NCBI RefSeq assembly: GCF_001645185.1
Contig: NZ_LXTQ01000020.1
Span: forward strand, 124,001 to 188,000
Reading direction: 5' to 3'
Length of the DNA: 64,000 nucleotides
Origin: Methylobacillus sp. MM3
Lineage (GTDB): Bacteria; Pseudomonadota; Gammaproteobacteria; Burkholderiales; Methylophilaceae
Part shown: one piece after another, positions 33,600-45,001 of the stretch
Layout of the letters: every line of letters starts with the position of its first letter
How positions within the stretch are numbered: position 1 is the stretch's first letter
Notes under the pieces: model-generated
The model's database searches: none
Told to the model about the DNA's origin: nothing
What the model saw: the letters and a program-made list of their open reading frames with translations, nothing else
Program-made: the position numbers and the translations under genes

Positions 33600-34760
33600 T
33601 TATTGAAGCATGAGCTTCAGGCTATCCCACAGGCGGCCGAAGATGCCGGCCACCGGCATCTCCTGCGAGGCGACCAGCGGACGCTCGAGTATCTGTTTGC
33701 CGTCCAGCGAGAAGCGGATCGCGCCGATTTCCTGGCGTGCGGCGACCGGAGCGATCAGCGGCTGCTTGCTGGCTACGCTGGCCCTCATGCGGGCAAGCTG
33801 GTTCTTGGGCAGGGTGACATAGAGATCGTCCGCCACCGTAGCGGCCAGTGTGTCATCGCGACCCTTCCAGACCTTGAGCTTGCTGACGGCCTGACCGCGT
33901 TTGTAGATTAAACGCGACTCAAAGAACTGAAAGCCGTAATTCAGCAGTTTCTGGCTTTCCACCGCACGCGCAGTATCCGACGGCGCGCCCAGCAGAATGG
34001 AAATCAGGCGCATATCGCCGCGTTTGGCGGAGGACACCAGGCAGTAACCCGCGCTGGAAGTATGGCCGGTTTTCATGCCGTCGACGAAAGGATCGACCCA
34101 CAGCAGGCGATTGCGGTTGGCCTGCTTGATGTTGTTGAAGGTGTAATCCTTGAGCGAGTACAGGCGCTTGTATTGCTCGGGATAGTCGCGGACCAGTGCG
34201 GCTGCCAGGATAGCCAGATCGGAGGCCGTCGTGTAATGGTTGGGGTCGGGCAGGCCGGTGGAATTCACGAAATGCGTGCCCTTCATGCCAAGGCGCGCGG
34301 CTTCTTTGTTCATCAGGTCGGCAAAGGCTTCTTCGGAACTGGCGATGCCTTCAGCCAGCGCGACGCTGGCATCGTTGCCGGAGATGACGATCATGCCGTG
34401 CAGCAGCTGATCAACGGTGACGGGTTTGTTGGGTTCGATGAACATGCAGGAACCCGCGCCGCCGCCGCAACCCGCGCCGCCGCCCTTCCAGGCCTTCACG
34501 CTGACCGGCAATGTTTGTTCAAGCTGCAGATGGCCATTCTTCAGCGCCTTGAAGCTGAGATACGCCGTCATCAGCTTGGTCAGCGAAGCGGGGTCTACCC
34601 GTTCGTTGGCATTCTGCTGGGCCAGCACCGCGCGGCTGTTGAAATCCAGCAGCAAGTAGGCTTTGGCCGCCAGCGTCGGCGGTGGAGGAATATCGTCCAA
34701 AGCAAAGGCAATGGAGGATAGAAACAGTAATGGCAGAAGCAGGAGTCTCATGAGTTTCAT
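33600..34760 (-). CDS. dacA: D-alanyl-D-alanine carboxypeptidase, PBP5/6 family
   Basis: 386 residues with a signal peptide (about 1-20) and a C-terminal amphipathic anchor (IFGRLWDSLKLMLQ). It trims the terminal D-Ala from stem peptides in the periplasm. The SxxK serine S59 (SLTK), SGN at 127-129 and the KTGHTSSAGYC motif are complete. Unusually, residues about 93-105 hold a Gly/Cys insert (GGGAGCGGGAGSC) made by an 18-bp tandem duplication, where relatives have a short loop before MFIEP. It overlaps rlpA by four bases. Confidence 0.95.
   Translation of the reverse strand: MKLMRLLLLPLLFLSSIAFALDDIPPPPTLAAKAYLLLDFNSRAVLAQQNANERVDPASLTKLMTAYLSFKALKNGHLQLEQTLPVSVKAWKGGGAGCGGGAGSCMFIEPNKPVTVDQLLHGMIVISGNDASVALAEGIASSEEAFADLMNKEAARLGMKGTHFVNSTGLPDPNHYTTASDLAILAAALVRDYPEQYKRLYSLKDYTFNNIKQANRNRLLWVDPFVDGMKTGHTSSAGYCLVSSAKRGDMRLISILLGAPSDTARAVESQKLLNYGFQFFESRLIYKRGQAVSKLKVWKGRDDTLAATVADDLYVTLPKNQLARMRASVASKQPLIAPVAARQEIGAIRFSLDGKQILERPLVASQEMPVAGIFGRLWDSLKLMLQ
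34449..34484. repeat. 18-bp tandem duplication inside dacA
   Basis: Two adjacent 18-base units (34449-34466 and 34467-34484) differ at one base. In the dacA frame they encode GGGAGC and GGGAGS. The unit is GC-rich with CCG/GCC triplets, so slippage is a likely origin. Confidence 0.85.
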
Positions 34761-35656
34761 TTGTTTGTCGTAACGAGGGTGGAAATTCCGAGCGTCTGGC
34801 GGATGTTGGAGGCGGCGCGCTCGGCTTCGTCGCGGCTGGCGTAGGGCCCCAGCCGGACACGGTAGATGCCGTTATTATACCAGTTCTCCATGGACACATC
34901 CTGAGCGAGGCCGTTCTGGCGCAAGCGCTCGTTCAACTGTTCCGCGTTTGCGCGCGACCGGAAGGCGCCTGCCTGGACATAATTGCCGGTGGCCGCAACC
35001 GGTGGTTTCGCCGAAGGTGTTTTTGCCGCCGCTGGGATGATGGCCTGCTCGGGCGGGCGTGTATCAATAGCCTCGACTTCCACAATGCCGCTGCCATTGC
35101 CGACGATCCCCAGCCGATGCGCCGCCGCATAGGAGAGATCGATCAGGCGTTCTTTACGGAAAGGGCCGCGATCATTGACGCGGACCACGACTGATTTTCC
35201 GTTGGCAGGGTTGGTGACGCGCACATAGCTGGGAATCGGCAGCGTGGGATGGGCCGCCGACATGCTGTACATATCGTAGATTTCGCCGGTGGAAGTCTTG
35301 TTGCCGTGATAGCGCTTGCCGTACCAGGAAGCCAGGCCGCGGGCCTTGTATGGCTGGTATTCGGTCATCGGCGAATAATTTTGTCCAAGCGCGACATAAG
35401 GGCGATTAAAGCGAGTCTGCAGGGGTTCGTATCTGGGGATGGCGTCCGGAATATCGTCGAGATTGGCCGGAGGATTATCTCCCGGGCCATCGTCCAGATA
35501 ATAGCCGCCGCGGTTTGGGGCGGTCGCAGATTTGGAAGCGTCCGGTTTGGCAGCTTCCTGCTTGGGCGCGGATGCTTCCGGTTTGGTCGCGACGCCGCCG
35601 CCGCAACCGGCAAGCAGCAGAAGCGCCATGCAGATAAGGGTAATTTTCAGGTTCAT
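34757..35656 (-). CDS. rlpA: Septal ring lytic transglycosylase RlpA
   Basis: 299 residues from ATG 35656. A lipoprotein signal ends at AGC (cysteine 18). After a Lys/Ala/Pro-rich linker comes the double-psi beta-barrel transglycosylase domain (ARGLASWYGKRYHGNKTSTG, VRVTNPANGKSVVVRVNDRG), and the C-terminal 75 residues form a SPOR domain (YVQAGAFRSRANAEQLNERL) that binds denuded glycan. The ATG overlaps the rodA stop by one base. It belongs to the elongation operon. Confidence 0.95.
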   Translation of the reverse strand: MNLKITLICMALLLLAGCGGGVATKPEASAPKQEAAKPDASKSATAPNRGGYYLDDGPGDNPPANLDDIPDAIPRYEPLQTRFNRPYVALGQNYSPMTEYQPYKARGLASWYGKRYHGNKTSTGEIYDMYSMSAAHPTLPIPSYVRVTNPANGKSVVVRVNDRGPFRKERLIDLSYAAAHRLGIVGNGSGIVEVEAIDTRPPEQAIIPAAAKTPSAKPPVAATGNYVQAGAFRSRANAEQLNERLRQNGLAQDVSMENWYNNGIYRVRLGPYASRDEAERAASNIRQTLGISTLVTTNK

Positions 35657-36756
35657 CAACTCGTTACCAGTTTCTTGTGGGTTTGTATGCTCATCAAGAT
35701 ACCAAAGCCGATCATCAGCGTCACCAGCGAGGTTCCGCCGTAGCTGATCAGCGGCAAAGGCACCCCGACCACCGGCAGAATGCCGCTTACCATGCCCATG
35801 TTCACGAAAGCGTAGGTGAAGAAAGTCAGCGAGATGCTGCCTGCCAGCAGGCGGCAGAATGCATTCGGTCCATTTGCGGCGATCACCATGCCGCGCCCGA
35901 TAATCACCGCGAACAGCAGCAACAGCAGCAGGTTGCCGACCAGTCCGAACTCTTCGCCGAACACGGCAAAAATAAAATCGGTATGCCGCTCAGGCAGAAA
36001 GTCGAGCTGCGATTGCGTGCCGTTCAGCCAGCCCTTGCCGGACAGGCCGCCCGAGCCCAGCGCAATCGTGGCCTGGATGGTATGGTAGCCGGCCCCCAGC
36101 GGATCCTGTGTCGGATCCAGCAGGATCTCGATACGCCGTCGCTGGTAGTCGTGCAGCATGTGCCACAAAAACGGCATCGCCGCTGCGCCCGCTACAGCCA
36201 TTCCTATCATCAGGCGCCAGCTGAGGCCGGCCAGGAACAACACATAAAAGCCCGAGGCGCCGATCAGTATCGATGTACCCAGGTCCGGCTGTTTCACCAC
36301 CAGGCCAACCGGTAACGCCAGCAAAATCGCGGCGATCACGTAATCCGAAAAGCGCAGCGAAGCATCGCGCCGGTCAAAATACCAGGCCAGCATCATCGGT
36401 ACCGCGATTTTCATCAATTCGGACGGCTGGATACGCGCTACACCCAGATCCAGCCAACGTCGCGCGCCCTTGGAAATATCGCCGAAAAGAAACACGCCGA
36501 TCAGCAGCACCATGCCCAGCAGGTAGAGCGGAACGGCTATTCGCTGCAAATGCTGCGGCGGAATGTTGGCGAAAATCCAGAGGGCGCCGAGCGCCACCAG
36601 GATATTGACCATTTGCGTGCTCATTCGATCCATGCTCTGACCGGATGCGCTGAACAGCACGATCAACGCGATGGTCAGCGTCAGCATCAAGATACCCAGC
36701 AGAAACTGGTCGAAATGCTTGCCCAGTTGTTTGAACAACATTCTAATCGTGAGCAT
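35656..36756 (-). CDS. rodA: Peptidoglycan glycosyltransferase RodA
   Basis: 366 residues with about ten membrane spans. RodA is the SEDS-family polymerase of the elongasome, partnered with PBP2. WLDLGVARIQPSELMKIA, KQPDLGTSI, RTDFIFA-like HTDFIFAVFGEEFG and ISYGGTSLV are the SEDS signatures, with the catalytic aspartate in the KQPDLG/DFIFA loops. AGGAAG precedes ATG 36756, favouring it over ATG 36741. The start overlaps the mrdA stop by 14 bases, as usual for PBP2-RodA pairs. Confidence 0.96.
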   Translation of the reverse strand: MLTIRMLFKQLGKHFDQFLLGILMLTLTIALIVLFSASGQSMDRMSTQMVNILVALGALWIFANIPPQHLQRIAVPLYLLGMVLLIGVFLFGDISKGARRWLDLGVARIQPSELMKIAVPMMLAWYFDRRDASLRFSDYVIAAILLALPVGLVVKQPDLGTSILIGASGFYVLFLAGLSWRLMIGMAVAGAAAMPFLWHMLHDYQRRRIEILLDPTQDPLGAGYHTIQATIALGSGGLSGKGWLNGTQSQLDFLPERHTDFIFAVFGEEFGLVGNLLLLLLFAVIIGRGMVIAANGPNAFCRLLAGSISLTFFTYAFVNMGMVSGILPVVGVPLPLISYGGTSLVTLMIGFGILMSIQTHKKLVTS

Positions 36757-38668
36757 CGGTTTCTTCCTCTGCTACCGGCGCGGCATTGGGGAGAGCCTCG
36801 GGCGGCGGTGCCGGAGGTTCCTTGCCGAGCAGATAGTAATCCATCACTTGGCGTGCGATGGGGCCGGCAGCCGAGCCACCGTGTCCGCCATTTTCCACGA
36901 TTACGGCCAGCGCGATCTTGGGCGACTCGGCCGGTGCGTAGGCAATGAACAGGGCATGGTCGCGGTGACGCTCGGCAACGGCGCTCTCATTGTATTTTTC
37001 GTTCTGCTTGATGCCAATCACTTGTGCTGTCCCGGTTTTCGCGGCGATCAGGTAAGGTGCGCCGGCGCCTACGCTGGATGCGGTGCCGCCGGGTTGCGTT
37101 ACATCCAGCATGCCCAGTTTTACCAGGTCGGTGTGTGCGGGGTCGAGCTTGATCCTGTCCAGGATTTCCGGTGCCATCGGACGCAACCCGCCCGTGCCGC
37201 CCGGTTGGACGCCGGCGACCAGCCGCGGCCGGTAAGCGATGCCGTTATTGGCAAGAATCGCCGTGGCCTGCGCCAGTTGCATCGGTGTGGTCAGGGTATA
37301 GCCCTGGCCGATGCCGACGATCAGCGTTTCGCCCGGATACCAGGGCTGCTTGAAGCGTTTCTGTTTCCAGGCGGGGGTCGGCAGCAGCCCACTCAGTTCG
37401 CCGGTCAGGTCGATGCCTGTTTTCTTGCCAAAGCTGAAATGCCCGATGAAACTGCTCATACGCTCGATGCCGAGCTCGTGCGCCAGGCCATAGAAAAAGG
37501 TATCGCACGATACTGTGATGGCCTTGCGCATGTCCACCGAGCCATGCCCGCCCGGCTTCCAGTCGCGGTAGCGATGGCTGCTGCCGGGTAATTTATAGAA
37601 ACCGGGGTCGCTGATGCTGAACGGCGGTTCGCGAAGACCGGCTTCCAGCCCCGCCAGCGCGACAAAAGGCTTGAAGGTCGAGCCGGGCGGATAAATGCCG
37701 CGTAGCGGACGATTGATGAGCGGCTTGTCGAGCGATTCGTTGAGCGCTTTCCAGCTATCGGGGTCGATGCCGTTCACGAACAGGTTGGGATCGTAGGTGG
37801 GCATGCTGACATAAGCAAGTATTTGCCCATTGTTGGGGTCGAGCGCGACAAGCGCGCCGCGCCGAACGCCGAATGCCTTTTCCGCGATGTCTTGCAGTTT
37901 GCTGTCGATGGACAGCACCAGGTTATCGCCGGGCACCGGGGCCGAGCTTGAAAGAACGCGTACCGCATGGCCGTCGGCATCGGTCTCGACCTGCTGCGTG
38001 CCGGTAATGCCGTGCAGGGTGCGCTCGTAAAACTGCTCGACGCCCGACTTGCCGATGTGATCCGAGCCCAGGTAATTGGGGAATTCACCGTTTTTTTTCA
38101 GCGACCGCTGGTCGTTGTCGTTAATGCGGCCGATGTAACCGATGAGATGGGCACCCAGCGGGCCTTTCGGATAATGACGGAACAGGCGCGAGCGGATTTC
38201 CACGCCGGGAAAACGATATCGACTCACCGCAAAGCGAGCTGCCTCGGCTTCGGTGAGCTGCATGCGCAAGGGAATGCTTTCGAAACTGTGGCTTTGCTCG
38301 CGCAGTTTCTTGAAGCGCTTGCGATCGGAAGGGCTCACCTCCACCAGCACGGCAATGTCGTTGATGGTCTGTTCCAGATCCTTTACCTTGGCCGGCGTGA
38401 TTTCCAGCGTATAGGCGAAAAAATTATGCGCCAGTACAGCCCCGTTGCGATCCATGATCACGCCGCGCGTCGGCGCGATCGGCACCAGCGAAATGCGGTT
38501 ATTTTCCGCCAGCGTGTGGTAATAATCGTAGCGCAGGAACTGGAGATGGAAAAACCGTGTGGCGAGAATGCCGAAGCAGATCAGCATGACGACACCCGCC
38601 ACCCCCAGGCGCAGGCGGAAAAAATGCTGCTCTTGCCGGTGATTTCTCAGCTCGAATCGCGAATTCAT
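36743..38668 (-). CDS. mrdA: Penicillin-binding protein 2, elongation transpeptidase
   Basis: 641 residues. A single membrane span (about 24-44) is followed by the pedestal and a transpeptidase domain. The active-site serine is in YPPGSTFKPFVALAG, the SxN-like motif in SCDTFFYGL and the KTG motif in AAKTGTAQV. Together with RodA it makes lateral wall peptidoglycan. The start at 38668 (MNSRFELRNHRQEQHFFRLR) is chosen over a frame 28 codons longer that would run into mreD. An extended C-terminal Pro/Ala/Glu tail follows the domain. Confidence 0.96.
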   Translation of the reverse strand: MNSRFELRNHRQEQHFFRLRLGVAGVVMLICFGILATRFFHLQFLRYDYYHTLAENNRISLVPIAPTRGVIMDRNGAVLAHNFFAYTLEITPAKVKDLEQTINDIAVLVEVSPSDRKRFKKLREQSHSFESIPLRMQLTEAEAARFAVSRYRFPGVEIRSRLFRHYPKGPLGAHLIGYIGRINDNDQRSLKKNGEFPNYLGSDHIGKSGVEQFYERTLHGITGTQQVETDADGHAVRVLSSSAPVPGDNLVLSIDSKLQDIAEKAFGVRRGALVALDPNNGQILAYVSMPTYDPNLFVNGIDPDSWKALNESLDKPLINRPLRGIYPPGSTFKPFVALAGLEAGLREPPFSISDPGFYKLPGSSHRYRDWKPGGHGSVDMRKAITVSCDTFFYGLAHELGIERMSSFIGHFSFGKKTGIDLTGELSGLLPTPAWKQKRFKQPWYPGETLIVGIGQGYTLTTPMQLAQATAILANNGIAYRPRLVAGVQPGGTGGLRPMAPEILDRIKLDPAHTDLVKLGMLDVTQPGGTASSVGAGAPYLIAAKTGTAQVIGIKQNEKYNESAVAERHRDHALFIAYAPAESPKIALAVIVENGGHGGSAAGPIARQVMDYYLLGKEPPAPPPEALPNAAPVAEEETDAHD

Positions 38669-38684
38669 GCGGTTTGGGCCGAGA

Positions 38685-39164
38685 TCAAGATGCGTTTTTG
38701 GCGTCGGGGTCGATGACGCGCGAGAACACCAGCAATTGCCAGAGCAGCACACCGCTCAGGCTGGACAGGAAATAGCACCATCCCGGCAGAGCATTGCCGG
38801 CCATCAGCTTGATGACCAGCAGGACGATCTGCGACACGAGCAGCAACAGCATTACATAGCCGACTTGCTGCCAGGCGCTGAACAAGACCAGTCGACGCTG
38901 GTAATAAATGGCAAAAAACGCGGTCACGCTGTAGGCGAGCGCGTACTGCCCGAAGAGGCTGCCGCTGGCGATATCGAGCCACAAGCCCATCATCCAGGCG
39001 GTGCCGACATTGCAAAGGTGCGGCGCGCGCAGCATCCAGTAAAGCAACACCAGAAGCACGAAATCCGGCCGCAGCAGCAGCCCGAAGCCTGCCCATGGCA
39101 GCAGGTAGAGCATGTAGGCCGCAAACAGCGTGAGATAGATGAGCTTAAGGCTTACGGGGCGCAT
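38685..39164 (-). CDS. mreD: Rod shape-determining protein MreD
   Basis: 159 residues with five to six hydrophobic spans covering most of the length, typical for MreD. It links MreB filaments with the wall machinery in the inner membrane. It overlaps the mreC end by 20 bases and precedes mrdA by 16. Sequence conservation in the family is low; identification rests on topology and its fixed place between mreC and mrdA. Confidence 0.92.
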   Translation of the reverse strand: MRPVSLKLIYLTLFAAYMLYLLPWAGFGLLLRPDFVLLVLLYWMLRAPHLCNVGTAWMMGLWLDIASGSLFGQYALAYSVTAFFAIYYQRRLVLFSAWQQVGYVMLLLLVSQIVLLVIKLMAGNALPGWCYFLSSLSGVLLWQLLVFSRVIDPDAKNAS

Positions 39165-40062
39165 TGCGGGGGCTCTTCTTGGATGGCTTGGCGGAAGGCT
39201 TTTCCGGTTCCGGCAGCGGAGGCACGTTTTCCGCGGCCGGGATCAGCAGCACTTGGCGATGCGTCTTGATGCCGGCAATGGGCACGCAGGCAATGCGGGC
39301 AAACGGTGCATATGTCTTGCGGTCGATCTGCACGACCTTGCCCACGGCGAGACCGGCCGGATAAACGCCATCGATACCGGAAGTGACCAGCCGGTCGCCG
39401 ACCTGAATGTCGACGTTCACCGGCAGGTAAGGCAGGTCGATCGCCGAATTGCGGCTGTTGCCGAAAGCAATGGCGCGCAGGCCGCTGCGCTCGATTTGCA
39501 CTGGAACGGCCAGATCCTTGTCGGTGACCAGCGTGACTTCGCTGCTGAGGGGATAGATCTGGGTGACTTGACCGACTACGCCCAGTTCGTCGATTACTGC
39601 CTGGCCGGAAGTGATGCCGTGACGTGCGCCGAGGTTGACGATGACCTTCTGGCTGAAGGGGTCGCGTCCGCTGTGTACGATTTCACCGAGGCGCGCCGGC
39701 TGGGGCATTGCGGGCAGTGCAGAAAGCATGTTGCGCAGATGCGCATTCTCGGCTTGCAGGGTGCGGAAACGTTGCAGATCGGCGCTGTCCAGCAGCGCGC
39801 GCTGGCGCAGTTGGCGATTTTCGTGGACCAGATTGGTCTGCGTGGTGATGTACTCGTTGACGTAAAGAAATGCATTTACCGGCGCGCGCACCGCCACTTC
39901 GAGCGGGTGCAGCACGACCGACACGCCTTGCCGGATTTCGGTGAGGTAATGCAGCCGCGCATCGACCGCCATGAGGACAATCGACACGGCAGCGAAAAAC
40001 GTCAGCCGCGCGAGCGGGCTTGGGCCGCGGACGAAAAACGCCGGCGGGTGCTGGTGATCCAT
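39145..40062 (-). CDS. mreC: Rod shape-determining protein MreC
   Basis: 305 residues from ATG 40062 (GTG 40074 possible). A short cytosolic N-terminus (FVRGPSPLARL) and one membrane span (about 18-38) are followed by a periplasmic coiled coil (about 70-115) and the two beta domains with SGQAVIDELGVVGQV and LVTSGIDGVYPAGL. The Lys/Pro-rich tail (EPEKPSAKPSKKSPRN) is low complexity. It scaffolds PBP2 in the elongasome. It lies 34 bases after mreB. Confidence 0.95.
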   Translation of the reverse strand: MDHQHPPAFFVRGPSPLARLTFFAAVSIVLMAVDARLHYLTEIRQGVSVVLHPLEVAVRAPVNAFLYVNEYITTQTNLVHENRQLRQRALLDSADLQRFRTLQAENAHLRNMLSALPAMPQPARLGEIVHSGRDPFSQKVIVNLGARHGITSGQAVIDELGVVGQVTQIYPLSSEVTLVTDKDLAVPVQIERSGLRAIAFGNSRNSAIDLPYLPVNVDIQVGDRLVTSGIDGVYPAGLAVGKVVQIDRKTYAPFARIACVPIAGIKTHRQVLLIPAAENVPPLPEPEKPSAKPSKKSPRNAPRKP

Positions 40063-40096
40063 CGTGGACGGCACGTGCAGCCGCCCTTACGAAATA

Positions 40097-41215
<1,119 letters not shown>

Positions 41216-41264
41216 ACCGTATATCGCTTTGAAATTTAAGATTTGCAAAAGGCTACGTCCCAAA

Positions 41265-41552
41265 ATGTCGCTTGATCTCTCCGATGTAAAACGTATTGCG
41301 CATCTGGCGCGCATCGAAATCGACGATGCCGGCGCCGAAACTGCGTTGCACCAGCTTTCCGGCATTCTCGGCCTGATCGAGGAAATGCAGGCGGTCAACA
41401 CCGACGGCATCGCGCCGATGTCGCACTCACAGGATGTGACACAGCGCTTGCGTGAAGACGTCGTCAGCGAAACCAATCAACGCGAACTGTTCCAATCCAT
41501 CGCGCCTGCCGTCGAAAACGGCCTGTACCTCGTTCCCAAAGTCATCGAATAA
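41265..41552 (+). CDS. gatC: Asp-tRNA(Asn)/Glu-tRNA(Gln) amidotransferase subunit C
   Basis: 95 residues. GatC stabilises the GatA-GatB complex that converts Asp-tRNA(Asn) and Glu-tRNA(Gln) to the amidated forms. The N-terminal [18 protein letters not shown] and C-terminal [11 protein letters not shown] are typical. ATG 41265 is taken as the start; twelve upstream codons lack conservation. gatA follows seven bases after the stop. Confidence 0.96.
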   Translation: MSLDLSDVKRIAHLARIEIDDAGAETALHQLSGILGLIEEMQAVNTDGIAPMSHSQDVTQRLREDVVSETNQRELFQSIAPAVENGLYLVPKVIE

Positions 41553-41559
41553 CAAGCCC

Positions 41560-43011
41560 ATGATCAACAGCAGCCTCAAAGAGCTGGCGACCCTGCTCGC
41601 CGGCAAGAAAATCTCCAGCCTGGAACTCACGCGCGAATTCCTGGCGCGCATCGGCCGTTTCAACCCGAAGATCAACGCCTACGTGACGCTGGATGAGGAA
41701 AAGACCCTGGCTCAGGCGCATGCCGCCGACGCACGCATCGGCCGCGGCGAAGCCGGTCCGCTGACCGGCATTCCCATTGCGCAGAAAGACATCTTCTGTG
41801 CCAAGGGCTGGACCACGACCTGCGGCTCGAAAATGCTGGAAAACTTCGTCGCGCCCTACGATGCGCACATCATCGAGCAGTTTGACCGTGCCGGTGCGGT
41901 GAATCTGGGCAAGACCAACATGGACGAATTCGCGATGGGATCAAGCAATGAGACCTCCTATTTCGGCCAGGTAAAGAACCCGTGGGACAAGAATCGCGTG
42001 CCGGGCGGGAGCTCGGGCGGCTCTGCGGCGGCCGTGGCTGCACGTATGTGCGCCGCCGCGACCGGCACGGATACCGGCGGCTCGATCCGTCAGCCCGCCT
42101 CGCTGTGCGGCCTGTCCGGGCTCAAGCCGACTTACGGCGTGTGTTCGCGCTATGGCATGATCGCTTTCGCTTCCAGCCTCGATCAGGCTGGCCCAATGGC
42201 CAAGTCGTCCGAGGACCTGGCGCTGATGATGAACGTGATGGCCGGTTTCGATCCGCGCGACTCCACCAGCCTGCAGCGCGACAAGGAAGACTACACTCGG
42301 AGCCTGAACAAGCCGCTGGCGGGTCTACGCATCGGCTTGCCCAAGGAATATTTCGCCGACGGCCTGGATGCCGGCGTGGCAAAAGTCGTGGAAGATGCGA
42401 TCGCCGAATATCGCAAGCTGGGCGCTGAGACCGTCGAAGTCAGCCTGCCCAACACGCGCCTGTCGATTCCCGTGTACTACGTGCTGGCCCCGGCGGAAGC
42501 TTCCAGCAACCTCGCGCGTTTCGACGGCGTGCGTTACGGCTATCGTGCGCCGGAATACACCGATCTGCTCGACATGTACTGCAAGACGCGCGCGCAGGGT
42601 TTCGGCGAAGAAGTGAAACGTCGCATCATGATCGGCACTTATGTATTGAGCGCCGGTTACTACGATGCCTATTACCTCAAGGCGCAGAAGATTCGCCGTT
42701 TGATCGCGCAGGATTTCACCGAAGCCTTCAAGCAGTGCGATGTCATCATGGGCCCGGCTGCGCCCGGTACCGCGTTCAAGGTCGGCGAAAAGACCGCCGA
42801 TCCGGTGTCGATGTATCTTGAAGATCTATACACTATCGCCGTCAATCTGGCCGGTCTGCCGGGCATGTCGATTCCGGCTGGCTTCTCTCATGGCTTGCCG
42901 GTCGGCTTGCAGATTATCGGCAACTACTTTGACGAGGCGCGCATGCTCGGCGTCGGACATCAATATCAACAAGCTACCGACTGGCATAAGCGTATGCCGG
43001 AGGGAATGTAA
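41560..43011 (+). CDS. gatA: Asp-tRNA(Asn)/Glu-tRNA(Gln) amidotransferase subunit A
   Basis: 483 residues of the amidase-signature family. The Ser-cisSer-Lys triad is visible: lysine in IPIAQKDIF, serines in [13 protein letters not shown] and [14 protein letters not shown]. It releases ammonia from glutamine or asparagine for the GatB active site. The start at 41560 follows gatC by seven bases, and gatB begins two bases after the stop. Confidence 0.98.
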   Translation: MINSSLKELATLLAGKKISSLELTREFLARIGRFNPKINAYVTLDEEKTLAQAHAADARIGRGEAGPLTGIPIAQKDIFCAKGWTTTCGSKMLENFVAPYDAHIIEQFDRAGAVNLGKTNMDEFAMGSSNETSYFGQVKNPWDKNRVPGGSSGGSAAAVAARMCAAATGTDTGGSIRQPASLCGLSGLKPTYGVCSRYGMIAFASSLDQAGPMAKSSEDLALMMNVMAGFDPRDSTSLQRDKEDYTRSLNKPLAGLRIGLPKEYFADGLDAGVAKVVEDAIAEYRKLGAETVEVSLPNTRLSIPVYYVLAPAEASSNLARFDGVRYGYRAPEYTDLLDMYCKTRAQGFGEEVKRRIMIGTYVLSAGYYDAYYLKAQKIRRLIAQDFTEAFKQCDVIMGPAAPGTAFKVGEKTADPVSMYLEDLYTIAVNLAGLPGMSIPAGFSHGLPVGLQIIGNYFDEARMLGVGHQYQQATDWHKRMPEGM

Positions 43012-43013
43012 TC

Positions 43014-44444
43014 ATGCAGTGGGAAGTCGTTATCGGGCTGGAAACACATACCCAGCTTCAAACCAATACCAAGATTTTTTCGGGTGCCTCCACCGCGTTT
43101 GGTGCGGAGCCGAATACCCAGGCCTGCGTCGTGAGCATCGCCCTGCCCGGCGTGCTGCCGGTGCTGAACAAGGAAGCCGTGCGCTGCGCGATCAAATTCG
43201 GCCTGGCGATTGATGCCGAAATTGCGCCGCGCTCGGTGTTCGCGCGCAAAAATTACTTTTATCCCGACCTGCCCAAAGGCTATCAGATCAGCCAATACGA
43301 GCTGCCGATTGTCGGCAAGGGGCGTCTGACCATCCAGGTTGGCGATGAAGAGAAGGTCATCAATATCACCCGCGCCCACCTGGAAGAAGACGCCGGCAAG
43401 TCCGTGCACGAAGATTTCCACGGCATGACCGGGATCGACCTAAATCGCGCGGGAACGCCACTGCTGGAAATCGTGACCGAGCCGGATATGCGGTCTGCTG
43501 CCGAAGCGGTGGCTTATGCGAAGAAACTGCACGAACTGGTGCAGTGGATCGGCATCTGCGACGGCAATATGCAGGAAGGCTCCTTCCGTTGCGACGTCAA
43601 CGTGTCGGTACGCCCCAAGGGTTCCGACAAGCTGGGCACGCGGCGCGAGATCAAGAATCTCAATTCCTTCCGCTTCATGCAGCAGGCCATCGAATACGAA
43701 ACCCGCTGGCAGATCGAGACGCTGGAAGACGGCGGCACCATCCAGCAGGCGACCGTGCTGTTCGACCCGGACACCGGCGAGACGCGCGCGATGCGCAGCA
43801 AGGAAGAGGCCAACGATTACCGCTATTTCCCGGACCCGGACCTCTTGCCACTGGAAGTGACGGCGGACGATATCGCCAAGGTCAAGGCCACGATGCCCGA
43901 ACTGCCGGAAGCGATGAAGGCGCGTTTCGAGCAGGAATACGGACTCTCCGCATACGATGCCAGCACGATCACCGCTTCGCGTTCGATGGCGGATTATTTC
44001 GTTGCTGCCGCTGCCGATTTCGGCGGCGAGGCGAAACTGGTCGCCAACTGGGTAATGGGCACGGTGGCCGCCAAACTGAACGAAGAAGGCCGCGAAATTG
44101 CAGTGTCGCCGGTTACTCCGGTACAACTGGCCGGCTTGCTGAAGCGCATACAGGACGGCACCATTTCCGGCAAGATCGCCAAGGATGTGTTCGCCGCGAT
44201 GTGGGCGGGTGAAGGCAATGCCGACACAATCATTGAAAAACAGGGCCTGAAGCAGGTCTCCGATTCCGGCGCCATCGAAAAAATCGTTGATGAAGTGCTG
44301 GCCGCGAACGCTGCGATGGTTGCGGAATACAAGGCCGGTAAGGAAAAAGCTTTCAATGGCCTGGTCGGCCAGTGCATGAAGGCCAGCAAAGGCAAGGCCA
44401 ATCCGGCGCAGGTCAACGAAATCCTGAAGCAAAAACTGGCTTGA
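43014..44444 (+). CDS. gatB: Asp-tRNA(Asn)/Glu-tRNA(Gln) amidotransferase subunit B
   Basis: 476 residues. GatB phosphorylates and amidates the misacylated t[18 protein letters not shown] at the N-terminus, [20 protein letters not shown] and [19 protein letters not shown] (written within 20 residues) define the kinase-like cradle, and the C-terminal YqeY-like tail domain binds tRNA. Last gene of gatCAB. Confidence 0.98.
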   Translation: MQWEVVIGLETHTQLQTNTKIFSGASTAFGAEPNTQACVVSIALPGVLPVLNKEAVRCAIKFGLAIDAEIAPRSVFARKNYFYPDLPKGYQISQYELPIVGKGRLTIQVGDEEKVINITRAHLEEDAGKSVHEDFHGMTGIDLNRAGTPLLEIVTEPDMRSAAEAVAYAKKLHELVQWIGICDGNMQEGSFRCDVNVSVRPKGSDKLGTRREIKNLNSFRFMQQAIEYETRWQIETLEDGGTIQQATVLFDPDTGETRAMRSKEEANDYRYFPDPDLLPLEVTADDIAKVKATMPELPEAMKARFEQEYGLSAYDASTITASRSMADYFVAAAADFGGEAKLVANWVMGTVAAKLNEEGREIAVSPVTPVQLAGLLKRIQDGTISGKIAKDVFAAMWAGEGNADTIIEKQGLKQVSDSGAIEKIVDEVLAANAAMVAEYKAGKEKAFNGLVGQCMKASKGKANPAQVNEILKQKLA

Positions 44445-44474
44445 GTCTGTTTTGCCGGGCTCGGGCAGGGCGGG

Positions 44475-44987
44475 TTATATGCTCTCCTTTAGCCGCGTAA
44501 TCTCGCGCCATTGCGCCAGTCGCGCGGTTAAAGGAATCGTCGCATTTGCCGGGCTGGTCGAGGGGAGTCTGATCAGTTCGATGGGTGGCAGATGCGCCAA
44601 GGTCGGCAAGGCGTAGCGGCGGAAGGCTTGTTCCGCTTTGGCGCCGTTGAAAAAAACATGTCTGATTTGCGTGTGCCGCGCAAAGAAGCCGGCGAAATCG
44701 TTGGCAATAATTGACGCTTCAATAATGTCTGAATCCAGCGCACTTTCGCGGAAGCATTCTTTCAGTACATCCCATAGCGCAACCCCTTCCATCTGCAACA
44801 CCTCCAGCCTTTTGCCGTAAGATAACTCCAGGCCTGCCCCAAACAGTTCTCCCATGATCGGCCAGAACAGATTGCGCGGATGGGCGTAATACTGGTTGGC
44901 CGCGAGCGAGGCCTTGCCCGGCATGGAGCCGAGGATGAGCAATCGGGCATCGGGCGCGGCAACCGGCGGGAAACTGCAGACGATCAT
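44475..44987 (-). CDS. DNA-deoxyinosine glycosylase, uracil-DNA-glycosylase superfamily
   Basis: 170 residues. The first motif LLILGSMPGKASLAANQYYA followed by HPRNLFWPIMGELFG, and the closing LPSTSPANA, are those of the family-6 hypoxanthine-DNA glycosylases. It would remove hypoxanthine arising from adenine deamination; activity on uracil is weak or absent in known members. The intact asparagine of HPRN and SPAN motifs are expected catalytic contributors. It lies downstream of bfr but beyond a good terminator, so it probably has its own promoter. Confidence 0.85.
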   Translation of the reverse strand: MIVCSFPPVAAPDARLLILGSMPGKASLAANQYYAHPRNLFWPIMGELFGAGLELSYGKRLEVLQMEGVALWDVLKECFRESALDSDIIEASIIANDFAGFFARHTQIRHVFFNGAKAEQAFRRYALPTLAHLPPIELIRLPSTSPANATIPLTARLAQWREITRLKESI

Positions 44988-45001
44988 GATTTCATGGCGT
45001 T

